A DNA stretch of 38,430 nt, taken from NCBI GenBank assembly GCA_028718545.1, contig JAQULT010000015.1:1-38430 (forward strand), written 5' to 3'. The DNA is from Fidelibacterota bacterium. GTDB taxonomy: Bacteria; Fidelibacterota; Fidelibacteria; Fidelibacterales; Fidelibacteraceae. Positions within the stretch are counted from its first letter, which is position 1; each line of letters opens with the position of its first letter. Under the pieces are notes generated by a model. The model was not told the DNA's origin. It saw nothing but the letters and a program-made list of their open reading frames with translations, and did no database searches. Shown here piece by piece: positions 24,642 to 32,254 of this stretch. The position numbers and the translations under genes were made by a program.

Positions 24642-25327
24642 AAAGCAGGGATGAACAGAATTTTCCCCCGGAGATCTCGCCGCGGCAACTCTGGAACGCA
24701 AACGGCATTCTTCAGCAGATTGTATTTCTCCTGATCATGGGACTGGTTTATTTCATTATCCGGATGCTGGTGAACAATGCTCCGGGCCAATACACAGGAC
24801 TTGAACGGTGGCTGCAGTTCCTGCAGGGGATGTTCCGCCAGTCACGTCCGCTGCAATCCTTCCTGACAGCGCCACTGATCGGGATGCTCGCCGCCTTTCT
24901 GCTGCTTGGACTGGATACGCTGGCGGGTTATCTGATGCGAAAAGAGCTGCGGACCTGGATGGGCCGCGGGGATTTTATGCTGCCGACGGATAAAAAACAG
25001 CGTAGCTGGGCCTTTGCCATAACCTTACTGGGCTCCGGTGTGGAAGAACTGCTTTTTCGCGGGTTTATCTTCAATGCATTGCTGCCGATCTGGGACAGCT
25101 GGATCTGGGCGGCGCTGATCCTTTCTGCCCTGTTTGCCTTTTTGCATGCGGGATTGCAGGGCTTCTGGTCCAGTCTCTGGATCTTTATCGTCAGCGTCCT
25201 CTTATGCGGATTCCTCGTCCGGGGATTCAGTATCTACCAATTAGCCCTTATCCATATCAGTATCAATCTCATGAACCTTTTTGTGATTCCTTTTTTATTG
25301 GCGAAGACGGGGATCGGTAGGCGCTAG
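24638..25327 (+). CDS. CPBP family intramembrane glutamic endopeptidase
   Basis: The 229-residue multi-pass membrane protein belongs to the CPBP (Rce1-like, ABI) family. The catalytic motifs are GVEELLFRGF (EExxxR), SALFAFLHAG (FxxxH) and LALIHISINLMN (HxxxN). Six or seven hydrophobic helices flank these motifs, with a charged cytoplasmic N-terminus. Substrates are unknown; relatives process membrane proteins or bacteriocins. It is the last gene of the ybbR-aro operon; the stop is followed by a cluster of TTGAGTCAA palindromes. Confidence 0.88.
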   Translation: MKSRDEQNFPPEISPRQLWNANGILQQIVFLLIMGLVYFIIRMLVNNAPGQYTGLERWLQFLQGMFRQSRPLQSFLTAPLIGMLAAFLLLGLDTLAGYLMRKELRTWMGRGDFMLPTDKKQRSWAFAITLLGSGVEELLFRGFIFNALLPIWDSWIWAALILSALFAFLHAGLQGFWSSLWIFIVSVLLCGFLVRGFSIYQLALIHISINLMNLFVIPFLLAKTGIGRR

Positions 25328-25353
25328 CTGCCGGCAATCGGTTAAAGGGATTA

Positions 25354-25402
25354 ACTCAAATTATTTCAGTCAAATAATTTGAGTCAAAATAATTGACTCA
25401 AA
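25354..25402. repeat. TTGAGTCAA-type palindrome cluster, copy 3
   Basis: ACTCAAATTATTT (25354-25366) is complementary to AAATAATTTGAGT (25372-25384), and TTTGAGTCAA (25378-25387) to TTGACTCAAA (25393-25402). The two hairpins share the central TTTGAGT, so they are mutually exclusive. The cluster lies just after the end of the aro operon and before the promoter of the next unit. It could end transcription or bind a protein. Confidence 0.65.
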
Positions 25403-25422
25403 CCAATCCCCCGAATTTTGCA

Positions 25423-25452
25423 TTGCAGACTGCAGCCCCTTTTCCGTATATT
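25423..25452 (+). promoter_or_regulatory. candidate promoter for the small membrane protein-SGNH unit
   Basis: TTGCAG (25423-25428) and TATATT (25447-25452) are 18 bases apart and lie 24 bases before the ATG at 25476. TATATT boxes recur at the head of other units here (8506, 37911, and 32092 on the minus strand), which supports it as a -10 element. Confidence 0.4.
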
Positions 25453-25475
25453 GCGGTCATGAAAAAGGAAATGTC

Positions 25476-25631
25476 ATGAGCGAATTCTCCTCTATGCTCA
25501 AAAGCATGGTAGATTTTGTTTTTGACCGCCATCATTATATTATGGTCGCTATCTTTGTGCTGTTCCTGATCGTATTAATCATTATTCTGGGTGCAAATAC
25601 GGGTGTTTCGCCCTATCCGCTTTCATCATGA
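25476..25631 (+). CDS. 51-residue single-pass membrane protein
   Basis: ATG 25476 follows AAAAAGGAA and starts an open frame of 51 residues: a polar, partly basic N-terminus (MSEFSSMLKSMVDFVFDRHH), a strong hydrophobic helix (YIMVAIFVLFLIVLIIILGA) and a short Pro/Ser-rich tail (NTGVSPYPLSS). The TGA stop overlaps the ATG of the SGNH-like gene (ATGA), so the two are translationally coupled and probably act together. The topology resembles DUF5989-type small proteins that accompany SGNH and SxtJ genes elsewhere, but the sequence match is not one I can assert. It is not a shadow frame: it has its own binding site, candidate promoter and a coupled partner. Confidence 0.7.
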   Translation: MSEFSSMLKSMVDFVFDRHHYIMVAIFVLFLIVLIIILGANTGVSPYPLSS

Positions 25632-26854
25632 AGTTATCATTTCTGCGTTTGATCTATAATATCTTCTTTCGGCTTTCGCCTTTACTGATCCTGGCGCTGA
25701 TCGAACTCTCCTTGCGCTTTTTGGGCGCCGGCGATTCCTACAGGCTCTTTCAGCATACGGATGATAAAAGCCACTATGAGCTGAATCCCCTCTTTTACCA
25801 GCGCTTTATTTCAGCGGAACAATTCCCGGATATCCGGCTTCCGGAACAGCGTTTTCCCGCAGAAAAAAGTCCGGACAGCAAACGGATCTTTCTGCTCGCC
25901 GATCAAAGCCTCTTTGCCCTTATCCCCGATGCTCTGCAGAAGGCGCTTCTGGAGGATTTTTATGGCAGCGACAGCGTCAGATATGAGATCATTCAGGTTG
26001 CAGTGCCGCACGGGAACAGCTTCAGTGTCCGGCATCTCATACAGGAGATCCGGAAATATGAACCGGATGCCGCCTTATTGCTGACCGGGAACAATGAATT
26101 CTATGGAATTCCGCGAAAAAGCAACTGGATCAAGGATGCAGACAATTACTGGGGACTTAGAGCCTATGTGGCGATGAAGCAATTCCGCTTTTTCCAGGTA
26201 CTGGAACGTTTTGTATATATCAAAAACGATCCCGCTGTCGCTTTCCCGCCGCCGGACCCCGATGCCTGGGCTGTGCCACGGGAATCCCTGAGCTACCGGG
26301 AGGTCCAATCCCTCTTTACCCGGAATCTGGAGAATATTGCGGACAAAGCGAAGTTCCCGGTCATTTTTGTCAGCATTCCCGTTAATCTGAAACAGGTCCC
26401 TTACCGCTCCGATTTTAAGGACAAAGAGTTGCTGGATGCGGATTTTGCCCGCGAATGCGCTATCCTGGTGAACAATGCGGACCGCTTTATGCTGGAACGC
26501 TGGATCCAGGAACTGCAGGCCTGGGAACCGGGAACGGCTATCGGCTACTACTGCCAGGCAATGATCCTGGAACGGGAAAAAGACAGCGATATGGCTTTGG
26601 AAAATTACCGAAAGGCCGCCGAAATGGACCTTTTCCGGGTCCGTAATGCGATCGCTTTCAATGCGGACATCCGTGAGATCGGCAGCAGGGAGAATGTTTT
26701 TTTGATTGATACGGAAAAAACCTTTCGGGAATACACGGAGGGAGGATTGCACATTAACCGTTATTTTGTGAACGGTATCACGTTAAATGAAAGCGGAAAA
26801 CTTCTATTCCGTAAACTGCTGCGCGACGGACTCGTATCCTGTCTGCAACCCTGA
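25628..26854 (+). CDS. SGNH-like membrane-anchored protein with altered active site
   Basis: The 408-residue protein has an N-terminal membrane anchor (YNIFFRLSPLLILALIELSL) and then the layout of the SGNH hydrolase family common in FCB candidate phyla: ELSLRFLGAGDSYRLF, a central LLTGNNEFYGI matching the family's GHNEFYG block, and a TPR-like unit (GYYCQAMILEREKDSDMALE). The nucleophile block is altered: where FVLGGSS is expected it reads FLLADQS. The C-terminal Asp-His block is also unlike the family (EGGLHINRYFVNG). It may have lost esterase activity or changed it. Family members act on cell-surface or polysaccharide acyl groups. The start overlaps the stop of the 51-residue membrane protein. 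Confidence 0.75.
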   Translation: MKLSFLRLIYNIFFRLSPLLILALIELSLRFLGAGDSYRLFQHTDDKSHYELNPLFYQRFISAEQFPDIRLPEQRFPAEKSPDSKRIFLLADQSLFALIPDALQKALLEDFYGSDSVRYEIIQVAVPHGNSFSVRHLIQEIRKYEPDAALLLTGNNEFYGIPRKSNWIKDADNYWGLRAYVAMKQFRFFQVLERFVYIKNDPAVAFPPPDPDAWAVPRESLSYREVQSLFTRNLENIADKAKFPVIFVSIPVNLKQVPYRSDFKDKELLDADFARECAILVNNADRFMLERWIQELQAWEPGTAIGYYCQAMILEREKDSDMALENYRKAAEMDLFRVRNAIAFNADIREIGSRENVFLIDTEKTFREYTEGGLHINRYFVNGITLNESGKLLFRKLLRDGLVSCLQP

Positions 26855-26871
26855 AAAGAAAAGGAAAAAAC

Positions 26872-28260
26872 ATGGCTTCAATTACCTTTTTAGGAGCAAC
26901 CGGGACCGTTACCGGTTCGAAATACTGCCTGCATCATGCGGACAGCCGGATCCTGATCGATTGCGGACTGTTTCAGGGTTTGAAGGAATTGCGTCTGCGC
27001 AACTGGGCAGATATGGGTTCGCTGGCCAGAGAACTGGATGCCATTGTGCTGACTCATGCGCATATCGATCATACCGGTTATTTACCGCGACTGGTCCGTC
27101 AGGGTTTTAATAAACCCGTATTCTGCACCGAAGCCACGCGCGATCTTCTTGAGATCATGTTGCTGGATTCCGCCCACCTGCAGGAAGAAGATGCCAAATA
27201 TGCAAATAAAAAGGGATTCAGTAAACACAGACCGGCTTTGCCGCTCTATACCATCGAAGATGCGCAGAAAGCGATCTCTTTGCTGCGGGGACTGCCTTAC
27301 GGACAGGAATTTGAGGCTGCGGCCGGCATCCGGGCGCACTTTCTTGACGCCGGCCATATTCTTGGATCGGCATTCGTTAGCGCAGAATGGCAGGAGGGAA
27401 GCGAAACGCGCTCCATCCTTTTTTCGGGAGATTTGGGCCGGCCGGACCGCCCCATTTTGAAAAATCCCGCAAAAGTAAAGGATGCAGACTATCTGCTTAT
27501 CGAGTCGACTTACGGAGACCGCCTGCATCCCGAGGGCGATCCCAAAACGGAGATCAAACGCATAATCCTGGAAACCGTTCAACGCCGCGGAGTGATTGTG
27601 ATCCCGGCCTTTGCCGTAGGACGTACGCAGGAACTGCTGTACCGTCTGCGCGAACTCGAGGACGAAAAGGCCATTCCGGTTATGCCGGTCTATGTTGACA
27701 GCCCCATGGCCATTAAAGCGACAACAGTCTATGAAAAGCACCCGCAGGTCTATGATCGTGAAGCGACGCGCCTGAGTGAAAAAGGGATCGAGGTCATGCA
27801 AACAACGCAGACCATTTTCACGCCCGGCGTGGAGGAATCCAAGCGCATCAACGAGCAGGATCAGCCCTGTATCATTATATCGGCCAGCGGAATGCTGACC
27901 GGCGGCCGTATCCTGCACCATCTGGCCCGGCGCCTTCCGCAGAAAAAGAACAGCATCGTTTTTGTCGGCTATCAGGCGGAAGGTACCCGGGGACGTGCAT
28001 TGCAGGAAGGGAAAAGAGAGATCAAGATACACGGCATGCAGGTCCGGTCGGCTGCACATATCGAAACCATCAGCGATTTTTCCGCGCACGCGGATTACCG
28101 GGAAATTTTGAACTGGCTGGGTAATTTTGAAAAAGCTCCGCGCAGGACCTTTATTGTGCACGGCGAGCCGCAGGCAAGTGAAAATCTGGAAAAAAATATA
28201 AAAGAGGGGCTTGGCTGGGAGACTTATATTCCCCAATACAAGGAAGAAATACAACTGTAA
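26872..28260 (+). CDS. beta-CASP metallo-beta-lactamase fold RNase-like protein
   Basis: The 462-residue protein is a metallo-hydrolase of the CPSF/beta-CASP type (RNA specificity domain included). Zinc ligands are LTHAHIDHTGYLPRL, then DAGHILGS and the later Asp in LFSGDLGRP. The beta-CASP insert follows with VIPAFAVGRTQELLYRL, YVDSPMAIKATTVY and IIISASGMLTGGRILHHL. The C-terminal motif SAHADYREIL and FIVHGEPQAS complete the fold. It likely processes RNA 3' ends or degrades RNA. It lies 17 bases after the SGNH-like gene behind AAAAGGAAAAAAC, so co-transcription is plausible. Confidence 0.92.
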   Translation: MASITFLGATGTVTGSKYCLHHADSRILIDCGLFQGLKELRLRNWADMGSLARELDAIVLTHAHIDHTGYLPRLVRQGFNKPVFCTEATRDLLEIMLLDSAHLQEEDAKYANKKGFSKHRPALPLYTIEDAQKAISLLRGLPYGQEFEAAAGIRAHFLDAGHILGSAFVSAEWQEGSETRSILFSGDLGRPDRPILKNPAKVKDADYLLIESTYGDRLHPEGDPKTEIKRIILETVQRRGVIVIPAFAVGRTQELLYRLRELEDEKAIPVMPVYVDSPMAIKATTVYEKHPQVYDREATRLSEKGIEVMQTTQTIFTPGVEESKRINEQDQPCIIISASGMLTGGRILHHLARRLPQKKNSIVFVGYQAEGTRGRALQEGKREIKIHGMQVRSAAHIETISDFSAHADYREILNWLGNFEKAPRRTFIVHGEPQASENLEKNIKEGLGWETYIPQYKEEIQL

Positions 28261-28308
28261 TGATAGATATAAAGGATTAAGGGCGACCCCGGTGTTTTTT
28301 TATTTTCG

Positions 28309-28335
28309 ATTTGAGTCAAATAATTTGACCCAAAT
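28309..28335. repeat. TTGAGTCAA-type palindrome, copy 4
   Basis: ATTTGAGTCAAA (28309-28320) and TTTGACCCAAAT (28324-28335) are inverted arms with a 3-base spacer and one mismatch. It lies in the 115-base gap between the converging nuclease and FMN-binding genes. A C9 run follows at 28342-28350. Confidence 0.55.
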
Positions 28336-28375
28336 CCATCTCCCCCCCCCTAACACCTGCACAATTTTAATGACG

Positions 28376-28780
28376 TTAAGGCTGAATAAGCGCTTTTTTT
28401 ACAGCTACCATAATGCATTTGCTGCTGATCGTGGCTCCTGTCACAATATCCACCCGGGGCTGCTGCTTTTCCAGGATGCGTCCGAGGATCTCAGGCGCTC
28501 CGTACCCCGGGCCGGAAGACTGCTCGATGATTCGGATCGAATCAATGTGATGTGCACTTACATAAACTTCCACATCGACAAACACGGGGATACTTCCGAA
28601 TCTTGCGGAATAGGTACCATCTGGAATCTTTTGGAGATCGATCTCTTCAATTTCGGCATATTCCGTCTCGATCTCCCTGAACAGTGCTTTTGCCTGCTGC
28701 CCGAAGATCAGTATGCCGCCGGCAATGACCAGAGCGAATATCCCGATTACAACGAACAGTATAATAAGTCCTCTTTTCAT
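28376..28780 (-). CDS. membrane-anchored FMN-binding domain protein
   Basis: The 134-residue protein has an N-terminal membrane segment (LIILFVVIGIFALVIAGGIL) and a periplasmic FMN_bind domain (PF04205). The motif DIVTGATISS fits the covalent flavinylation consensus, in which ApbE attaches FMN through the second Thr. IPDGTYSARFGS and VDVEVYVSAHHIDSIRI match the conserved beta strands. Such proteins carry electrons outside the cytoplasm. No electron-transfer partners (Nqr, Rnf or ApbE) are visible here, so its circuit is unknown. ATG 28780 has GGGAGG seven bases upstream. It lies 36 bases after the epimerase-like gene on the same strand. Confidence 0.85.
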   Translation of the reverse strand: MKRGLIILFVVIGIFALVIAGGILIFGQQAKALFREIETEYAEIEEIDLQKIPDGTYSARFGSIPVFVDVEVYVSAHHIDSIRIIEQSSGPGYGAPEILGRILEKQQPRVDIVTGATISSKCIMVAVKKALIQP

Positions 28781-28816
28781 TTTTCCTCCCGGTTAATTCT
28801 TTCATATTATCCGTTC

Positions 28817-29788
28817 TTAAAGACGTCCGATTTGCTTGAGTGCCCGGAATTTGACCCGGTACATTTGCAGGATATTGATCATCTTATCCTGTTCACGGAA
28901 ACGCTCGGCATAGTGCTTGAACAGCGGTCTGCCGCTCATCCGGTACAGCAGTTCCAGCTGCGTGGCATGCAGGCGCTGATAGCCAATGGTCGCCGGATCG
29001 ATCTCGGGATAACCCTCCCGGCGGCAGAGATTGTAACGTGACCAGTAGCCCAGATCAAATTCCGGCAACATGGCTTCCAGAGTGCTGAGGCCGGAGTCAA
29101 AGATCGTCCTGGCAGCTTCTTTCTCGGGGAAAACCCGGACAAAGTCATAAACACCCAACAGGGAAAAGATCATGCCGTTTAGAACCAGAACGGGTACGTC
29201 CGCAGGATATTCTTCATAAAAAGGTCCGGAAGACGTAAAACGGGTCACCCCGCCCTTGCTTACCGGTAAGGTAAAGGGGATCAGTGCCTTTTCGGCCGTT
29301 GTCAGATATGCCTTGTTCCCGCTTTGCTGATAGGCCCGCAGAAGAATGGATATGCCGCGCGCCTGGGCAAAGGCCGATTGCCAGGGACCCGGATTGCCGT
29401 AGGCGGGCAAAGGGACATCGCTAAGCCAACGCACGCCAAGCTCCGGGCTTTCTTCAGCGTTGGCAAGAAACCAGTCCGCAAATTTTATAAAGCGCTGCAA
29501 ATCTTCATTGCGGCCGCTTTCCAGCCAGCTGTGCCAGACAGCCAGGCCCATCTGCCCGATCGAGATAGGAAAATAAACGTAATCCTTGTCGTGAACATCA
29601 ATATAGGTTTTATTCAGAGGAATGCCGTTTTCATCAAAACGGCCGATCAGACGCTGGTCCTTGCCCCGGGCGATGCGTTTTTCCTCAAAAAGAAAATAGT
29701 AATGCTTTAGTTCCCGGCTCTGCAGATCAGCGGCGATGCGGTATGCCTGGCGCGGCCGGCGCATATCCTCCAGGAACTTCCCGGCCAT
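28817..29788 (-). CDS. D-glucuronyl C5-epimerase-like protein
   Basis: From ATG 29788 the protein has 323 residues; a TTG at 29815 is an alternative but sits in a dispersed palindrome. The C-terminal two-thirds match the D-glucuronyl C5-epimerase C-terminal domain (PF06662): WQSAFAQARGISILLRAYQQ, GPFYEEYPADVPVLVLNGMI, FSLLGVYDFVRVF, EFDLGYWSRYNLCRR and YQRLHATQLELLYRM. In animals this domain turns glucuronate into iduronate within heparan sulfate; bacterial members act on uronate polysaccharides, so a role in a surface glycan is likely. There is no signal peptide, implying a cytosolic or peripheral place. No glycosyltransferase is near. It follows the DUF819 permease after 35 bases on the same strand. 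Confidence 0.85.
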   Translation of the reverse strand: MAGKFLEDMRRPRQAYRIAADLQSRELKHYYFLFEEKRIARGKDQRLIGRFDENGIPLNKTYIDVHDKDYVYFPISIGQMGLAVWHSWLESGRNEDLQRFIKFADWFLANAEESPELGVRWLSDVPLPAYGNPGPWQSAFAQARGISILLRAYQQSGNKAYLTTAEKALIPFTLPVSKGGVTRFTSSGPFYEEYPADVPVLVLNGMIFSLLGVYDFVRVFPEKEAARTIFDSGLSTLEAMLPEFDLGYWSRYNLCRREGYPEIDPATIGYQRLHATQLELLYRMSGRPLFKHYAERFREQDKMINILQMYRVKFRALKQIGRL

Positions 29789-29802
29789 AAAGATGATTTT
29801 TT

Positions 29803-29818
29803 TTACTTGACTCAAGTT
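29803..29818. repeat. TTGAGTCAA-type palindrome, copy 5
   Basis: ACTTGACTCAAGT (29805-29817) is a perfect odd-length palindrome with a centre C, preceded by an A/T run. It lies in the gap after the stop of the DUF819 gene (minus strand) and before the epimerase-like gene, covering the alternative TTG start. Confidence 0.6.
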
Positions 29819-29823
29819 ACACC

Positions 29824-31005
29824 CTAAGATACAAGCAGAAGCAGTTTGGCGCAGATCAGGGCCGCATAGGTTCCCAGCACATAGCCGGCGATACCCAGCA
29901 TCACCCCGACCGAAGCCAGCGCAGGATGGAAAGCCGAGGCTACAATGGGAGCCGAGGCGGCGCCGCCGACATTTGCCTGCGAGCCGACCGCCATAAAGAA
30001 GAGCGGCGCTTTGATCAGTTTCATGACCAGCAAGAGGATCAGCAAATGAATGGCCAGCCAGGTAAAGGCCATCGCGAACAGCGCGGGATATTCAAATACG
30101 GCCTTCAGATTCGCACTGGCACCGATCACGCCGATGAGCAGATACAGCATTACCGTGCCCAGCTTGGAAGCGCCGGCGCCTTCATAGTTCTTGACAGGCG
30201 TAAAGGAGAGTCCCACACCGATACTCGTGATGATAATGACCTTCCAGGTGGAATGCGAAATAATGTCGCCGACATCCGGAAGCGCGTTGCCAAGTAAATA
30301 AGCGATATAGGAAAAACCGAAGGCCATGGCCAGAAGGACAAAATAATCGGTCGTGGAAGCAATGCGGTTGGTCTTTTCCTGAAAATGCAGCACCTTGTCG
30401 CGCAGTTCGTAAATGGCGGAATTGTCCGCACCCATGCGCCGGTCGATCTTTTCCGATCTGCCCGCCAGGAAAAAGAGCAGTCCCGTAAGAATATTGGCGG
30501 CAAGTACGTCGACAATGACCATTACGCCCAGCATGGCATCCGTGGCGCCCACTGACTGACCGATGGCAATAAAATTTGCACCGCCGCCGATCCAGGATCC
30601 GGACAATGCAGCCATGCCCTTCCAGATATCCGGCGGCAGGGCGTTCTTATAGATCAGCAGGGCGATGGGACCGCCGATCACAATGCCCAGCGTACCGGTA
30701 AGGAACATAATCAGAGCTTTGCTGCCCAGCTTCAGAATGCCTTTGATATCCACAGCCAGCGTCAGCAACAGCAGCGCAGCAGGCAGGACAAAGGTCTTGA
30801 TCTGGGTGTAAAGCGGACTGCTGTCGGGGATTACGCCCAGCGAAGTCAGAATGGTCGGGATAAAATAAGCGAACACCAGCGGCGGTACGATACCGAAAAA
30901 GCGCTTTCCCCAGGCTGTGTGGTTATTGATCGCGTAGATCAGCGCCGGGATAACCATCATGATTACCAGTAAACCGAATTGATCCTGAATCAGTATTCCT
31001 TCCAT
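29824..31005 (-). CDS. DUF819 family integral membrane permease
   Basis: The 393-residue protein, from ATG 31005 with GGGAG seven bases upstream, is almost wholly hydrophobic, with about ten membrane helices. Typical DUF819 (YjcL) features are NNHTAWGKRFFGIVPPLVFA near the start, GTLGIVIGGPIALLI, SGSWIGGGANFIAIGQSVGA, and the C-terminal GSQANVGGAASAPIVASAF. These glycine-rich segments (SWIGGGANF, NVGGAASAP) resemble ion-binding discontinuous helices of two-fold repeated secondary transporters. The substrate is unknown; dipeptides or amino acids have been suggested for relatives by gene context. It starts eleven bases after the CapA-like gene stop, so both are probably one transcript. Confidence 0.88.
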   Translation of the reverse strand: MEGILIQDQFGLLVIMMVIPALIYAINNHTAWGKRFFGIVPPLVFAYFIPTILTSLGVIPDSSPLYTQIKTFVLPAALLLLTLAVDIKGILKLGSKALIMFLTGTLGIVIGGPIALLIYKNALPPDIWKGMAALSGSWIGGGANFIAIGQSVGATDAMLGVMVIVDVLAANILTGLLFFLAGRSEKIDRRMGADNSAIYELRDKVLHFQEKTNRIASTTDYFVLLAMAFGFSYIAYLLGNALPDVGDIISHSTWKVIIITSIGVGLSFTPVKNYEGAGASKLGTVMLYLLIGVIGASANLKAVFEYPALFAMAFTWLAIHLLILLLVMKLIKAPLFFMAVGSQANVGGAASAPIVASAFHPALASVGVMLGIAGYVLGTYAALICAKLLLLVS

Positions 31006-31015
31006 ATGCTCCCTT

Positions 31016-32065
31016 TTATCGTTTGTAGATGCGTCCCGAATCTTCAATTACCAGCAGCGAATCCATTTCGGGAAAATCCGTTCTTGTGAGTATCTGCAGT
31101 TGACGCAGTGCCGTATTCCCGGGATCCAGAGCCGGATACCCGGGCCAGTGCTGGCGTATAGAAATGGCTTCCGCGAAGAGAAATACGCCCTCCTTGTCGG
31201 TATGGACCTTCATGATCGGCGCTACGCCGCGCGCACCGTCAAGGTTAAAACGCTTATAAGTGCAAAAATTCCCGAGGCTGTATGCAATAAAGCGGTCCTT
31301 GTACAATTCCACCGCCCGGGTCACGTGCGGCCCTGTCCCGAAAACGATATCGGCGCCTGCGTCGATCGCGGTATGGGCAAAACGGTAAACGTCACCGCGG
31401 ATCTCACCGTTATAATTCTCGTTTTCCCGCGGGGTCCGGGCATAGGCCTCGCCTTCGCCGCCGCCATGGAACATAGCCACCACCACGTCACAATACCCGT
31501 CCAGCTCCGCGATGATCTTGCGGACCTTTTCGTACTCGTACATGCGTGCCGTAGCCCAGTGGGGCGAAAAGGCCGCAAAGCCGAAACGGATACCGTTGAT
31601 CATAAAGGTATCCGACGGCGTATCAAAAATGCCGGCATGACGCAGTCCGGCACTGTCACAGACGGCCATCGTGCGCCGGTAACTTTCGTAACCCATATCC
31701 CGGACATGATTGTTGGCAAGACTGACTGCATCAATCCCCGCATCAAGAAGATGTGTGACGTAGGATTCGGGCATGCGGAAAATAAAACAACGCTCCGTCT
31801 TTCCCCAACAGTCCTTGGGCGTTCCGCCGGAATCCATCAGACAGCCTTCCAGATTCGCTACGGTCAGATCTGCAGAATGCAGAATGTCGCGGACCTGCAG
31901 GAACAGGCGTTCGGGATAGCGGGGCAGGGCGGAGGAATCGGGAAAAGATGTGCCAAGCATAATGTCGCCGACCCCGATCACCGTGACGGTGTCCCTGTCA
32001 GCGCCGGAAGCACCTGCACAGAACAGCAGGATAAGAAAAATAATAAAGTATGAACGTACGATCAT
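31016..32065 (-). CDS. CapA family protein (poly-gamma-glutamate synthesis type)
   Basis: The 349-residue protein has a signal peptide (IIFLILLFCAGASG) and a PGA_cap metallophosphoesterase-like domain: IGVGDIMLGTS, LTVANLEGCL, DAVSLANNHVRDMGY, VVVAMFHGGGEG, DIVFGTGPHVTRAVEL and FIAYSLGNFCTY. In Bacillus, CapA helps export and anchor poly-gamma-glutamate; other members may be outer-surface hydrolases. It is extracytoplasmic here. ATG 32065 follows GGGAA, with a candidate TTGCGG / TATATT promoter 22-50 bases upstream. It leads a minus-strand unit with the DUF819 permease, the epimerase-like gene and the FMN-binding protein, faced by adk on the other strand. Confidence 0.88.
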   Translation of the reverse strand: MIVRSYFIIFLILLFCAGASGADRDTVTVIGVGDIMLGTSFPDSSALPRYPERLFLQVRDILHSADLTVANLEGCLMDSGGTPKDCWGKTERCFIFRMPESYVTHLLDAGIDAVSLANNHVRDMGYESYRRTMAVCDSAGLRHAGIFDTPSDTFMINGIRFGFAAFSPHWATARMYEYEKVRKIIAELDGYCDVVVAMFHGGGEGEAYARTPRENENYNGEIRGDVYRFAHTAIDAGADIVFGTGPHVTRAVELYKDRFIAYSLGNFCTYKRFNLDGARGVAPIMKVHTDKEGVFLFAEAISIRQHWPGYPALDPGNTALRQLQILTRTDFPEMDSLLVIEDSGRIYKR

Positions 32066-32086
32066 GCGATTCCCGGAATTTCAAGG

Positions 32087-32115
32087 AATATAATACGATT
32101 TCAGCTTTACCGCAA
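32087..32115 (-). promoter_or_regulatory. candidate promoter of the CapA-DUF819 unit
   Basis: On the minus strand TTGCGG (32115-32110) and TATATT (32092-32087) are exactly 17 bases apart, with the ATG of the CapA gene 22 bases downstream. The -10 box is the same TATATT seen before other units in this window. Confidence 0.45.
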
Positions 32116-32254
32116 CCGTGTTTCCGTTTCCGCGGAATTTCATCGCCGCCCCGGTGCCCGCGTTTTCCTGCTCCGGAAATATATTTGTCGTTTTATCTTA
32201 GACGGAATAATGTTAAATTACTACGATACGGCAACATCAAGAAAAAGGGAATCT

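Noticed and set aside
28211..29041. 276-residue plus-strand frame spanning the end of the beta-CASP gene, the spacer and the minus-strand genes
   Set aside because: It crosses a palindrome and C9 run in the spacer and lies opposite the well-supported FMN-binding and epimerase genes; no motif supports it.
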